Origin: Vibrio diabolicus
GTDB lineage: Bacteria; Pseudomonadota; Gammaproteobacteria; Enterobacterales; Vibrionaceae
Assembly: GCA_001048675.1 (NCBI GenBank)
Contig: CCKK01000020.1
Coordinates: 372,001 to 436,000, forward strand
DNA: 64,000 nucleotides
Reading direction: 5' to 3'
The translations under genes were made by a program, and so were the position numbers. Below are positions 47,838 to 58,215 of this stretch, one piece after another (positions within the stretch are counted from its first letter, which is position 1; the number at the start of each line of letters is the position of its first letter). Under the pieces are notes generated by a model, which did not search any database, was not told the origin of the DNA, and was given only the letters and a program-made list of their open reading frames with translations.

Positions 47838-48026
47838 ATGGTAAAGCTAGTATTAATTGCGGCGGTAGCACTACAAATTGGTATTGCAATAAGCAGTGAA
47901 GGGCTCGCCCGCTCTCTTGCAGAGCTGACGGCCTTTTTGATCGCTATCGCATTGGTTGTTACATACAAAAACAGCAAACTTGAGCCGTCGTCATCTCAAC
48001 ACGATGAGAAGACCACTAATATCTAA
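47838..48026 (+). CDS. Small membrane protein of unknown function
   Basis: A 62-residue protein with two hydrophobic stretches ([19 protein letters not shown], and [15 protein letters not shown] at ~30-44) and a short polar tail. The ATG at 47838 is preceded by AAGG at ~6-nt spacing, which supports translation. Its 3' end overlaps the convergent YeiH-type gene by 11 bp. It may be a small inner-membrane protein; no family is recognised. Confidence is modest because the gene is short. Confidence 0.5.
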   Translation: MVKLVLIAAVALQIGIAISSEGLARSLAELTAFLIAIALVVTYKNSKLEPSSSQHDEKTTNI

Positions 48027-48951
48027 ACAATAACCAACTTAGAGAAGTGGTTGAAATTAACACCCACAGAGTTACACCAAACAACAGTGGCTTAGCTCCA
48101 GCAGACCTCAGCTTCGAAATTGAAATGCTGCAACCAATCAGGAACAGACACACCACCAAAGCTTGTTTCGCTCCAACGAAAATACCGTGATAGACCATTT
48201 CAAATTGAGGGAAGAAGTCGCTAAACGCGATGGCTGCACAGTACCAAAAAATGAAATAAGGAATAACTAACTTTTTCGTTCCATTCTCTTTCTGGTCTCT
48301 CGAAAAGATCACGGCACTGATCAGTGCAACAGGAATGATCCACAAAGCTCGTGCGAGTTTTAACGTTGTTGCTGTAGTTAGTGCTTCTTCACCGTAGGCT
48401 GAGGCTGCCCCAACAACAGAAGAAGTGTCATGAATAGCAATCGCGGCCCATGTACCAAATGTGTGTTGATCTAGCCCTAAAGCATGCCCAACCACAGGAA
48501 ACACGAATAGTGCGATGGAGTTTAGGACGAATACCGTTGCCAGTGCTAATCCAATCTGTTCGTCTTTTGCTTTAATCGCTGGTGCCACCGCGGCAATTGC
48601 ACTACCACCACAAATTGCTGTACCTGACGAGATTAAGTATGCGGTTACTCGCTCCAACTTAATTATTCTGGCAATGATAGTGCCTATGATCAGTGTGCCC
48701 GCAATCGTGGCAATAATCAGACCGATACCATCCGATGTAACGGAGAGTGCTTGCTCAAAGTTGATGCCAAAGCCTAAACCAATAATCGAGTAGGACAACA
48801 GCTTTTTAGTAAAAGAAGCAATGGGCAGTTCTGAAGGCACAAAACCAAAACTTGCGAGTAGAAAACCAATAACTAGGGCAATAGGAGAGGAGACAAAAGG
48901 GGTTAAGCAAAAGAGTAACGCCAATCCAAACAAGAGGTAGTTTCTATTCAA
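48016..48951 (-). CDS. YeiH-family putative sulfate exporter
   Basis: A 311-residue membrane protein with about 9-10 hydrophobic segments. [20 protein letters not shown] and [16 protein letters not shown] are hallmark blocks of the YeiH/UPF0324 family (putative sulfate exporters). Transport of sulfate or sulfonate-derived sulfite is suggested for the family, not shown by this sequence. It starts at 48951, with an inverted repeat 70-110 bp upstream that may be an operator. In contrast to many relatives, no LysR regulator adjoins it. Confidence 0.83.
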   Translation of the reverse strand: MNRNYLLFGLALLFCLTPFVSSPIALVIGFLLASFGFVPSELPIASFTKKLLSYSIIGLGFGINFEQALSVTSDGIGLIIATIAGTLIIGTIIARIIKLERVTAYLISSGTAICGGSAIAAVAPAIKAKDEQIGLALATVFVLNSIALFVFPVVGHALGLDQHTFGTWAAIAIHDTSSVVGAASAYGEEALTTATTLKLARALWIIPVALISAVIFSRDQKENGTKKLVIPYFIFWYCAAIAFSDFFPQFEMVYHGIFVGAKQALVVCLFLIGCSISISKLRSAGAKPLLFGVTLWVLISTTSLSWLLFRY

Positions 48952-49020
48952 GGTTTTTATTCGCTGTTGTGAATGAAAGCGCGAGTATATCGCACTGAGT
49001 GTGGTCAGTTTGTCTTAATG

Positions 49021-49061
49021 ATTTGAACACATGTTCAGTTATTCTAAACATGTGTTCAAAT
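49021..49061. promoter_or_regulatory. Long perfect inverted repeat upstream of the YeiH-type gene
   Basis: ATTTGAACACATGTT (49021-49035) and AACATGTGTTCAAAT (49047-49061) are exact inverse copies separated by 11 bases. Each arm is itself nearly palindromic (GAACA-CA-TGTTC). It could be a paired operator, or a hairpin after the convergent-side gene that ends at 49068; no T-run follows on either strand. The arms resemble the palindrome beside the TetR gene. Confidence 0.55.
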
Positions 49062-49067
49062 GTATTT

Positions 49068-50942
49068 TTATCGCCAGTCGCCTCTAAGTTGATGCACTCT
49101 ATCGAACATCGTTTTTGCCGTTGCTTCATTTGGTGGAACCGGCTGTCCGGCTTCAATTTCTAGCTTTGACCAAAATCGAGTCGGTAAGCCACAACATGCG
49201 CGGCCTTTCGCGCGGCTGAAATAGCTTCCCCATAAGCCTTTGAGTGCCACGGGTATGACAGGTACTGGGCTGCGACGCAGAATAATATCAATGCCACGCA
49301 TGAATTCATTCATTTCACCGTCTGAGGTTAATTTCCCTCTGGGAAAATACAGACGATATGTCCTTCGCTTAATGCGGTTTCTACATCATTAAATGCACGC
49401 CTGATGGAGTTTCTGTTACTCGCTGAAATCGGAATTACCCCAGTTCTGCGTAAAAAGCGTCTTAGTGGAGGTAGGTTGGCGTAATCTTCCTCCATCACAA
49501 AACGAATCAACCTTGGGCATACTGCGCTAAGTAGCAAGGCGTCCATATAGCTCACGTGATTACATACGATCAACGCACCGCCTTGTTCTGGCAAGTTATG
49601 TAGGTTTTTATGTTTCACTCGATAAATAGTGTGAGTTAGCATCCAAACCACAAAACGGACAACGAATATAGGTATTTGACAAAAAAATGTAAGCGGCGAC
49701 CAAGAAATTCAAAATGGCTAACAATGCAAACAGCTGAGGAATTGTCATCTTGATGACACTCAGGCACACAATACCTAAGACAGCACTGCCGACCATAAAC
49801 AGAGAGTTAAAGATATTGAGCCCTGCGATGACTTGTGCGCGCTCGGTTTCCTTTGCTCTATGTTGCATTAATGCGTAAAGCGGTACGATAAACAGCCCGC
49901 CAGAGGCGCCAATCATCAATAGATAGAAAAATAATGGCCAAAAAGGCTCATATCTAAAGAAGTCTACAAAGTTATGGAAGATAGGTAGGTCACTTGGAAT
50001 GGAGGTTGCCATCAAGTACCCAAATACCGTAATGCCAAGTGCGCCAATAGGCACAATACCGACTTCGATACGATGATTTGAGATCCAATTGCAAAGTAGC
50101 GACCCCAGCGCGATACCAATGGAAAACAGAGCTAGCAAGAAAGACACCGCACTCTCGGTGCCATTTAAGTAAATCTTGGTGAAATTCGGGAACTGGGTTA
50201 GATAGGCGGCGCCTAAAAACCAAAACCAGCTTATCGCCATAATACATTGAAAAACAACACGATCTGATTTTGCGATGGATAGCGTGTGTTTAGTTTGTTT
50301 GTACGGTTGCCAACGAAAAGAAAGATTAGGTGCGCTGGCGGCTGCAAAGGGTATTGAGCGGCTCGACAAATATCCCAATAATGCAAAGAGTACGACACAA
50401 AATGCGGCAAGGTATTTTGCGTTGTCTGCTGAGGCGATAATTCCAGCACCTAGGGTACCAATAAGGATGGCGATAAAGGTACCAGCTTCAACAAGGGCGT
50501 TGCCTGGCACTAACTCTTTTGCGTTTAATTTTTGGGGCAAAAGGGCATATTTAACCGGTCCAAAGAATGCTGACTGTGTGCCCATTAAGAACAGTAGCAG
50601 CAAAAGCACACCATAACTTTCGGTTATAAAACCAATGGCGCCCAAAAGCATGATGGCGATTTCAAACAGCTTTACCTTGCGAATAAACCATGATTTTTCA
50701 TATTTATCGGCTAATACGCCAGCTGAAGCGGAGAATAGAAAGAACGGTAGAATGAACAAGCCAGCCGCTAAATTGATGAACAAGTTGCTCGAAATAGGTA
50801 GTGCGCTGGATCCCGCGAAGGCGACAAACAGCAGCAAAACGTTTTTAAAAATATTGTCGTTGAAAGCGCCAAAAAACTGAGTAATGAAATAGGGTAGGAA
50901 CTTTCTTTGTGTAAGTAAGGACGGCTGTCTGTCGGACGACAT
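49068..50942 (-). pseudogene. MFS transporter/acyltransferase fusion (Aas/LplT-like), two frameshifts
   Basis: From the ATG at 50940-50942 the first ~420 residues are an LplT-like MFS transporter (FFGAFNDNIFKNVLLLFVAF, GTQSAFFGPVKYALLPQ). The frame is lost in a seven-T run (49681-49687). In the next frame an acyltransferase continues (VVWMLTHTIYRVKHKNL, NHVSYMDAL, CIFPEG); it then breaks again at GGAAATTAA (near 49327-49335), and the rest (MNEFMRGIDIIL, ALKGLWGSYFSR) ends at 49068. Deleting one T and adding one A restores a ~624-residue protein. Such fusions import and reacylate lysophospholipids. Two breaks in one gene suggest error or decay. Confidence 0.83.
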
Positions 50943-50955
50943 GGATAATCCTTTG

Positions 50956-51546
50956 TTACCAGTTTGTGAGGTAGTTAGAAAGCAGGTTACTGATTAATTC
51001 TTTACCATCAATGGGTTCACTAGAGAAAAATTTATCATCAACACTGAGTAAAGTAATACCGTGTACGCCAGACCAAAGCACTCGACTTGCTTGAATCACT
51101 TCGGACTCGGTACGATGTGGTGCGATTTGAGCCAATAGTGACTCCAGCATTCCTGTCATCCCGTCGATACGTTTGGCATGCCATTCTGGAAGCTCTGCAC
51201 CATTCATGTTGTGCTCGAAAACTAACTGCCAACGGTAAGGGTGCTTTTGAGCGAAATCGTGGTAGCAATAAGCCAGTTCAAATAGAGCTTGATGAGCGTC
51301 TTTACTGCTATTGGTCGCCTTCAGTGCTTCTTGGGAGAGTTCGTCTAAAGTTTGCGCGACTACGTGTAAAAGTAACAGGTTATAGTTGCCAAAAATGTTG
51401 ACTAATGTGCTTGGCACGTAACCAATCATGTTAGCGATTTTACGAAGACTGAGTTCGTGGTAAGAATTCTCATCTAAAAAGTTTTTGACTGTTGTTAAAG
51501 TCAAATTCACTAACTCTTCTCTGGTGTGATCGTTTCTGCGCGCCAT
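50956..51546 (-). CDS. TetR-family transcriptional regulator
   Basis: A 196-residue regulator. The N-terminal helix-turn-helix (LSLRKIANMIGYVPSTLVNIFGN, ~33-55) has the TetR layout, and the C-terminal ligand domain resembles the WHG-type group (ALFELAYCYHDFAQKHPYRWQLVF, ASRVLWSGVHGITLL). It lies 13 bp upstream of the MFS/acyltransferase fusion on the same strand, so they form an operon. A perfect palindrome at 51562-51580, directly before its start codon, is the probable operator and would give self-repression. The ligand may be a lipid-like molecule, judged only from the neighbour. Confidence 0.87.
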   Translation of the reverse strand: MARRNDHTREELVNLTLTTVKNFLDENSYHELSLRKIANMIGYVPSTLVNIFGNYNLLLLHVVAQTLDELSQEALKATNSSKDAHQALFELAYCYHDFAQKHPYRWQLVFEHNMNGAELPEWHAKRIDGMTGMLESLLAQIAPHRTESEVIQASRVLWSGVHGITLLSVDDKFFSSEPIDGKELISNLLSNYLTNW

Positions 51547-51924
51547 ATTCTCAAACTGCTTTATTGAACATCGTTCAATATGATAGTCAGCTACCTATTA
51601 ACCGTCAACAAGGCAATATACTCAAGTGACGTCAAGGTGCAGGATTCTGAGCTGTGTCACTGATTCTAATTCAAGTAAAACATCCCCAAGTAGCAGCGAG
51701 TTCATTCCCAGCATTTCTAAACGAACCAAGTATCTCGAAGTTAACCGAGAGCAGTCTATATCTTTGGCAATATTCTGATACATGTCAGCTTCTGTAAGCT
51801 GTTTTCATCAACAGGCATACAGAGTATGATGACGTAACAATCATCTTTGGCGTGCTACTGTTTGAAACAATCGTTGTTTCGTCTGATAGAGCACAATCTT
51901 AGATAGCTAACTTTAAGGATAACG
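51547..51924. other. Intergenic region between the TetR gene and the Tim44-domain gene
   Basis: About 378 bases with divergent promoters. It holds the TetR palindrome (51562-51580) and a second perfect inverted repeat, GAAACAATCGTTGTTTC (51864-51880), 45 bp before the Tim44-domain start. I see no gene in it. Confidence 0.6.
51562..51580. promoter_or_regulatory. Probable TetR operator
   Basis: TATTGAACATCGTTCAATA: perfect 8-bp half-sites around ATC, 16-34 bp upstream of the TetR start codon. Size and symmetry fit TetR operators, and the position predicts autoregulation. Confidence 0.72.
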
Positions 51925-52797
51925 ATGAAACGTTTATTTTCTATTGTTGCTCTGTTGATGTTTACCGTTGCTGTAACGCCTATCGCGGAAGCGAAGAAGT
52001 TTGGTGGCAGTAAGTCTTTCGGTAAGAGCTACAAAACAGCGCCAGCACCAAAACAACAGCAACAAAACACCAATACGGTCGGCAAAGATCAGACGGCAAA
52101 GTCTTCAAGTAAAAAAGGCTTAATGGGTGGTCTGCTAGGCGGACTTCTTGCTGGTGGTCTACTTGCTGCATTCTTTGGCGGTGCTTTTGAAGGTATCCAA
52201 TTTATGGATATCCTAATTATTGGTTTGATTGCCTTTGTCATCTTTAAATTAATGCGCGGTATGCTAGGTGCGAAGCAGGGCAGTATGAACCAGCATCGTC
52301 AGCAACCTGCATTTGGTGGTAACGCATCTAAGTTTGAGCAACCAAACATGCAAAACTTTGAGCAACAGCCAAACACAAATAATGGTGGCTTTGGTGGTTT
52401 CGGCGCTCAAACGGACGTACCACATAACTACCCACCGGGCTTTGACCAAGCAGCGTTTATTAACGGCTCTCGTGAACACTACCGAATCCTGCAAGGTGCG
52501 TGGAATCACAATCAACTGGAAACCATTGAAGAATATGTTTCTCCAAGCTTGTTTGAAGATCTGAAAGCAGAGCGCGCGAAGCTCGACGGTGATCAGCATA
52601 CTGATGTAATGTACGTTGATGCAGAGATCGTCCGTGCCGATTACGATGCAAATAAAGCACAGCTTAGCCTGCAGTTTAGCGGTCGTTACCGTGACACAGT
52701 AGAAGGTGTTGAAGAAGAAATCGAAGATATCTGGCACCTAGAGCGTGACCTGACTGTGCCTAATGCACCATGGTTAATTGTTGGTATTCAAGGCTAG
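51925..52797 (+). CDS. Tim44-like-domain membrane protein
   Basis: A 290-residue protein. Signal peptide MKRLFSIVALLMFTVAVTPIAEA, then a low-complexity linker with KFGGSKSFGKSYK and Gln-rich stretches, a Gly-rich hydrophobic pair (GLMGGLLGGLLAGGLLAAFFGG ~65-86; FMDILIIGLIAFVIFKLMRG ~93-112), a Gln/Asn/Gly-rich linker, and a C-terminal Tim44-like domain (~170-290; HYRILQGAWNHNQLETIEEY, LSLQFSGRYRD). Bacterial Tim44-domain proteins of this shape are common, with no firm role. It is one gene, framed by an inverted repeat and a terminator. Confidence 0.85.
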   Translation: MKRLFSIVALLMFTVAVTPIAEAKKFGGSKSFGKSYKTAPAPKQQQQNTNTVGKDQTAKSSSKKGLMGGLLGGLLAGGLLAAFFGGAFEGIQFMDILIIGLIAFVIFKLMRGMLGAKQGSMNQHRQQPAFGGNASKFEQPNMQNFEQQPNTNNGGFGGFGAQTDVPHNYPPGFDQAAFINGSREHYRILQGAWNHNQLETIEEYVSPSLFEDLKAERAKLDGDQHTDVMYVDAEIVRADYDANKAQLSLQFSGRYRDTVEGVEEEIEDIWHLERDLTVPNAPWLIVGIQG

Positions 52798-52825
52798 TCA
52801 CCTTTAAACCAATTTAGTCACTAAT

Positions 52826-52855
52826 AAAAATCCCGCGCCCCCTGCGGGATTTTTT
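52826..52855 (+). terminator. Rho-independent terminator after the Tim44-domain gene
   Basis: Stem AAAAATCCCGC (52826-52836), 7-nt loop, GCGGGATTTTT (52844-52854), in a T-run. Confidence 0.92.
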
Positions 52856-53187
52856 GTATCTGTTGTTTGTATCTACGAAAGATATTTTTATAAAACCTGC
52901 CAGGTGGAGTCTTCATCATAGCTCGCGCTTAACTCTGCCGAATATCTTTTTTGCTAGCTACTCCTCAAGTGCTTTACTGAATGTTTTTAGCATTCACATT
53001 ATGGTCATTGCGATAAAACAAGGACAAAGTGCTAGTACATTGTTTGTATTACAACGACCAGATCCGAACTTTGGCCATAGGAGATTCGCTTTGGCCCAGT
53101 TGTTAAAGTAGGATCCAACAGAGGGAGAACCGCGAAGAAGTTGGGTTAAATAAGGAAGGTCTTGTTACTTTATCAAGAATCCGAAAC
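52856..53187. other. Gene-free stretch before the tRNA-Tyr cluster
   Basis: About 330 bases where I see no supported gene, RNA or repeat. An ORF at 52854-53111 begins within the terminator, has no ribosome-binding site and resembles nothing. Confidence 0.55.
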
Positions 53188-53220
53188 GAAAAAAGCCAGC
53201 TCAATGAGCTGGCTTTTTCA
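53188..53220 (-). terminator. Rho-independent terminator of the tRNA-Tyr operon
   Basis: Near-perfect 13-14 bp stem AAAAAGCCAGCTC / GAGCTGGCTTTTT with a minimal loop. On the reverse strand it lies 4 bp after the CCA end of the last tRNA and is followed by TTTTTTCG. Confidence 0.92.
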
Positions 53221-53223
53221 ATA

Positions 53224-53679
<456 letters not shown>

Positions 53680-53737
53680 AGAGGATTTTTATACTTAGTA
53701 AGATGTTTTCCCAACTCATCTCCCAAGTGCGGAGCGA

Positions 53738-53765
53738 ATCATAGCAAACTCGCTCAGGCTGTAAA
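53738..53765 (-). promoter_or_regulatory. Sigma-70 promoter of the tRNA-Tyr operon, with GC-rich discriminator
   Basis: On the reverse strand TTTACA (53760-53765), a 16-bp spacer and TATGAT (53738-53743). The bases after the -10, TTCGCTCCGCAC, are GC-rich, as in stringently controlled tRNA promoters. The start would be near 53730, about 50 bp before the first tRNA. Confidence 0.8.
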
Positions 53766-53963
53766 GCGTTTTTCTTGCGTTTTTACGTTGAATGCTGTCT
53801 TTTTGGGCAAAGATGGTAGAAAGTCAGCGTTTTGTGCGTCCTTTGAACAGAAGAGAAACGCTCTTTTTACTTGAATTTACACTACTTGACGTTAAACCAC
53901 GTATCTACTGATAAAATGTAAGCAGTTTAATGACATAAGTTTATTCGTTTAGAAGTCAATATC

Positions 53964-55073
53964 ATGAGCATGAAAGCCACGTTATCGTTATCTGTTTTAA
54001 CGCTTTCTATATTAATGAGTTCTCCATCAGCGTTCGCAGCTATGCGAGGCTCAGCAGTTACCGTCGTAACTGAACAAGTAGAAACGCACGAGATCAATCA
54101 ATCCTTATCGCTTATCGGTAAATTAGAAGCGGCGGAGTCTGTGGTTGTTGCATCGGAAGTCGCCGGCAAAGTGAATCAAATCGCTGTTAAAGCGAATCAA
54201 AATGTCCAACAAGGTCAACTGTTAATCAAGTTGGATGATGATAAGGCTCAAGCTGCTTTGATTGAGGCAAAGGCGTACCTTAAAGATGAACAACGTAAGC
54301 TAAAAGAGTTTCAACGTTTGGTTAAGCGAAATGCTATCACCCAAACTGAGATCGACGCACAAAAAGCAAGCGTTGAAATTGCACAAGCAAGGCTGGACGC
54401 CGCTCAAGCAAATTTGGCCGATCTTCATATTACTGCGCCGTTCTCTGGCACTGTTGGTTTCATCGATTTTAGTCGCGGTAAAATGGTTAGCGCGGGTACA
54501 GAGCTGTTGACCTTGGATGACCTTTCCGTCATGGAGCTGGACTTACAAGTACCGGAGCGCTATTTATCAATGCTTTCTATTCGTATGGAAGTCATTGCCA
54601 AAACCAGTGCATGGGGTGAACAGACGTTTACTGGTCAAGTCACAGGCATTGATACGCGGATTAGCTCAGAAACGCTGAACCTGCGTGTACGTATTGAGTT
54701 TGAGAACCCTGAAAACCGCTTAAAGCCGGGCATGTTAATGAATGCATCATTGGCCTTCCCAGCGATTGAAGCGCCAATTATCCCAGTTCAAGCACTAGAA
54801 TACTCTGGCACCAAGCGTTACGTATACGTCATCGATGACAACAATAAAGCGACTCGACAAGAAGTCATTCTCGGTGCTCGTGTCGATAACGAAGTCGTTA
54901 TTGAGTCAGGCGTTGAAGTTGGCGACAAAATTGTTGTACAGGGCATCGTTAATATGCGAGATGGTGTTGAAGTTAAGGAAATTGTCGCACCAGGAAAGGC
55001 AGAAACAGCTAACGCAACTGGTAATCAAGGTGTTCAAAGCACGCAAGACGAAGCGGCTAAGGAAGCAAACTAA
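53964..55073 (+). CDS. RND efflux periplasmic adaptor (membrane fusion protein)
   Basis: A 369-residue adaptor of the HlyD/AcrA type. Signal peptide MSMKATLSLSVLTLSILMSSPSAFA, a biotinyl-lipoyl domain (GKLEAAESVVVASEVAGKVN ~50-70 with its partner LADLHITAPFSGTVGFIDF ~151-169), a coiled hairpin between them (EAKAYLKDEQRKLKEFQRLV), a beta-barrel domain and a membrane-proximal domain. No lipobox Cys is seen, so it is held by the signal region or the pump. Its stop shares a base with the permease ATG. It bridges the permease to an outer-membrane channel encoded elsewhere. Confidence 0.9.
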   Translation: MSMKATLSLSVLTLSILMSSPSAFAAMRGSAVTVVTEQVETHEINQSLSLIGKLEAAESVVVASEVAGKVNQIAVKANQNVQQGQLLIKLDDDKAQAALIEAKAYLKDEQRKLKEFQRLVKRNAITQTEIDAQKASVEIAQARLDAAQANLADLHITAPFSGTVGFIDFSRGKMVSAGTELLTLDDLSVMELDLQVPERYLSMLSIRMEVIAKTSAWGEQTFTGQVTGIDTRISSETLNLRVRIEFENPENRLKPGMLMNASLAFPAIEAPIIPVQALEYSGTKRYVYVIDDNNKATRQEVILGARVDNEVVIESGVEVGDKIVVQGIVNMRDGVEVKEIVAPGKAETANATGNQGVQSTQDEAAKEAN

Positions 55074-58000
55074 TGTTACTTTCTGACGTTTCTGTAAAAC
55101 GCCCAGTCGCAGCGTTGGTATTGAGTATGCTGCTGTGTGTATTTGGTTTTGTATCCTTTACGAAACTAGCGGTGCGAGAAATGCCGGACATTGAAAGTCC
55201 GGTCGTTTCCATTAGTACGCGTTATGAGGGCGCTTCCGCGACGATCATCGAGAGTCAAATTACTTCTGTATTAGAAGATCAGCTTTCAGGCATCAGCGGA
55301 ATAGATGAGATCAGTTCGACGACGCGAAACAGCAGTTCGCGTATCACGATCACTTTTGAGCTAGGTTACGATCTCAATACGGGTGTTAGTGATGTTCGCG
55401 ACGCGGTGGCTCGCGCTCAACGTTCGCTACCTGATGAAGCGGACGATCCAATTGTCTACAAGAATAACGGTTCAGGTCAGGCCTCCCTCTATATTAACCT
55501 CAGCTCTACAGAGATGGACCGCACTCAATTGACGGATTATGCCGAACGTGTACTGATGGATCGCTTTAGCTTGATCTCTGGGGTGAGCTCCATTGATCTC
55601 TCTGGTGGTTTGTACAAGGTGATGTACGTGAAGCTTAAGCCAGAGCTGATGGCGGGGCGCTCAGTCACGGCTTCGGACATTACATCGGCACTGCGAAGTG
55701 AAAACTTAGAAAGTCCGGGTGGTGAAGTTCGTAATGATTCGACAGTCATGTCGGTACGGACAGCGCGTAGTTATAACACGCCGGAAGATTTTCAGTACCT
55801 CGTGATTAAAAGGGCGAGCGACAACACGCCTATCTATTTGAAAGATGTCGCTGATGTTTTTATCGGTGCAGAAAACGAAAACTCGACCTTTAAAAGCGAT
55901 GGCGTCGTCAATGTTAGTTTGGGGGTTGTTCCTCAGTCTGATGCGAACCCGTTAGAAGTAGCAAAATTAGTTCGAGCTGAAGTTGATAACATCCAGAAGT
56001 TCTTGCCGGAAGGAACGCGGCTTGCTATCGACTACGATGCGACGGTGTTTATCGAGCGCTCGATAGAAGAGGTGTATAGCACGCTATTTATTACGGGCGG
56101 TTTGGTCATTTTGGTGTTGTACATCTTCATTGGTCAAGCTCGTGCAACCTTGATCCCAGCTGTTACGGTTCCGGTATCGCTGATTTCTTCGTTCATTGCC
56201 GCTTATTACTTTGGCTTTTCTATCAACTTAATCACCTTGATGGCGCTGATCCTGTCTATCGGCTTGGTAGTGGATGACGCGATTGTGGTTGTTGAAAACA
56301 TCTTCCACCATATCGAACGTGGTGAATCGCCTTTGCTTGCGGCCTATAAAGGCACGCGGGAAGTAGGCTTTGCCGTTATCGCGACAACGCTAGTGCTGGT
56401 GATGGTATTCCTGCCGATTTCTTTTATGGATGGCATGGTAGGTCTGCTATTTACTGAGTTTTCTGTCTTGTTGGCGATGTCAGTAATTTTCTCGTCTTTG
56501 ATCGCCCTAACATTAACTCCTGTATTGGGTAGTCAGATTTTGAAGGCGAATGTAAAACCAAATCGATTTAATCAAGTGGTCGATCGCCTATTTAGTAAAC
56601 TGGAGAGTGGCTACCGCTCATTATTGAAAGGCGCATTGAAAATGCGTTGGGCTGCACCGCTGGTGATTTTGGCGTGTTTGGGCGGCAGTTACTTCTTGAT
56701 GAACCAAGTGCCAGCCCAGTTGACCCCTCAAGAAGATCGCGGCGTGATGTTTGCGTTTGTGCGCGGGGCTGATGCCACGTCATACAATCGTATGTCAGCC
56801 AATATGGACATTGTTGAAGACCGATTGATGCCATTACTCGGGCAAGGGTATCTGAAGTCGTTTAGTATCCAAACGCCTGCATTTGGTGGACAGGCTGGCG
56901 ACCAAACCGGCTTTGTTATCATGATTCTAGAAGACTGGAACGAGCGAGATGTAACAGCTCAGGAAGCGCTTAACAAAGTGCGTGGCGCACTGGCTGGCAT
57001 ACCTGATGTTCGAGTGTTCCCATTCATGCCTGGTTTCCAAGGTGGTTCGAGTGAGCCTGTTCAGTTTGTATTAGGTGGCTCTGATTACGATGAACTTCTC
57101 GTCTGGGCTGAAATGTTGAAAAACAAAGCAGAAGAATCGCCAATGATGGAAGGCGCTGAGATCGATTACTCAGAGAAAACGCCAGAGCTATTGGTTACGG
57201 TCGACAGACAGCGTGCTGCAGAACTAGGGGTCAGTGTCAAAGACATTTCTGATACGCTAGAAATCATGCTTGGTGGTAAAAGTGAGACGACTTATGTTGA
57301 GCGTGGCGAAGAGTATGATGTGTATCTTCGTGGTGATGAAAACAGCTTTAATAATGCTGCGGATTTAAGCCAGATTTATCTGCGAACCAATAGTGGGCAG
57401 TTAGTGACGTTAGACGCGGTCACTAAAATTGAAGAAGTGGCAGCTTCTATTCGTCTATCTCACTACAACAAACAGAAATCCATCACTATTACGGCTAATC
57501 TGTCAGAAGGCTACACATTAGGAGACGCGCTGAATTACCTTGATCAACAAGCGATAGACAACTTACCAGGTGACATCTCGGTGAGTTATTCTGGCGAGTC
57601 AAAAGACTTTAAAGAGAACCAAGCGAGTGTTGCTGTCGTGTTTGCGTTGGCATTGCTTGTGGCGTATCTCGTGTTGGCGGCTCAGTTTGAAAGCTTCGTG
57701 AACCCGTTAGTGGTGATGTTTACGGTGCCGATGGGCGTATTTGGTGGCTTCCTTGGCTTGGTTGTGATGGGGCAAGGCATGAACATTTACAGCCAGATTG
57801 GCATGATCATGTTGATCGGCATGGTGACGAAAAACGGCATTTTGATTGTTGAGTTTGCCAACCAGTTGCGAGACCGCGGTGTTGAATTCGAAAAAGCGGT
57901 TATTGATGCAGCTGCGCGACGTCTACGCCCGATCTTGATGACAGCATTTACCACGCTTGCTGGTGCCATCCCGTTGATTGTATCGACAGGGGCTGGTTAT

Positions 58001-58186
58001 GAGAGCCGTATTGCCGTGGGTACCGTGATCTTTTTCGGGATGGGATTTGCGACATTGGTGACCTTATTTGTCATCCCGGCTATGTACCGATTGATTTCGG
58101 CGAAAACACAGGCGCCAGGCCATGTAGAAGCAGAATTGAACAAAGCACTCAGCCACGATACAAAAGGCCGTATTGCTCATCCTTAG
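55073..58186 (+). CDS. RND efflux permease (HAE-1 family)
   Basis: A 1037-residue proton-driven exporter. It has twelve transmembrane helices in the 1+5+1+5 plan and two large periplasmic loops. The proton-relay motif LVVDDAIVVVENIFHHIERG in helix 4 holds the Asp-Asp pair; the N-terminus SVKRPVAALVLSMLLCVFGF and the segment ESQITSVLEDQLSGISGIDE are typical of RND pumps. The second half has GMVTKNGILIVEFANQLRDRG with the matching Lys. Substrate may be drugs, bile salts or fatty acids; this cannot be told. Vibrios carry many such pumps and I do not assign a Vex/Vme name. Confidence 0.92.
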   Translation: MLLSDVSVKRPVAALVLSMLLCVFGFVSFTKLAVREMPDIESPVVSISTRYEGASATIIESQITSVLEDQLSGISGIDEISSTTRNSSSRITITFELGYDLNTGVSDVRDAVARAQRSLPDEADDPIVYKNNGSGQASLYINLSSTEMDRTQLTDYAERVLMDRFSLISGVSSIDLSGGLYKVMYVKLKPELMAGRSVTASDITSALRSENLESPGGEVRNDSTVMSVRTARSYNTPEDFQYLVIKRASDNTPIYLKDVADVFIGAENENSTFKSDGVVNVSLGVVPQSDANPLEVAKLVRAEVDNIQKFLPEGTRLAIDYDATVFIERSIEEVYSTLFITGGLVILVLYIFIGQARATLIPAVTVPVSLISSFIAAYYFGFSINLITLMALILSIGLVVDDAIVVVENIFHHIERGESPLLAAYKGTREVGFAVIATTLVLVMVFLPISFMDGMVGLLFTEFSVLLAMSVIFSSLIALTLTPVLGSQILKANVKPNRFNQVVDRLFSKLESGYRSLLKGALKMRWAAPLVILACLGGSYFLMNQVPAQLTPQEDRGVMFAFVRGADATSYNRMSANMDIVEDRLMPLLGQGYLKSFSIQTPAFGGQAGDQTGFVIMILEDWNERDVTAQEALNKVRGALAGIPDVRVFPFMPGFQGGSSEPVQFVLGGSDYDELLVWAEMLKNKAEESPMMEGAEIDYSEKTPELLVTVDRQRAAELGVSVKDISDTLEIMLGGKSETTYVERGEEYDVYLRGDENSFNNAADLSQIYLRTNSGQLVTLDAVTKIEEVAASIRLSHYNKQKSITITANLSEGYTLGDALNYLDQQAIDNLPGDISVSYSGESKDFKENQASVAVVFALALLVAYLVLAAQFESFVNPLVVMFTVPMGVFGGFLGLVVMGQGMNIYSQIGMIMLIGMVTKNGILIVEFANQLRDRGVEFEKAVIDAAARRLRPILMTAFTTLAGAIPLIVSTGAGYESRIAVGTVIFFGMGFATLVTLFVIPAMYRLISAKTQAPGHVEAELNKALSHDTKGRIAHP

Positions 58187-58215
58187 CCGCTGTACGTAAA
58201 GCTTTGATTGAAAAC

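Noticed and set aside
52264..52737. 157-codon ORF antisense to the Tim44-domain gene
   Set aside because: It has no ribosome-binding site and is a by-product of codon use in the real gene.
52854..53111. Forward ORF of 85 codons before the tRNA cluster
   Set aside because: It begins inside a terminator tail and has no ribosome-binding site or recognisable sequence.
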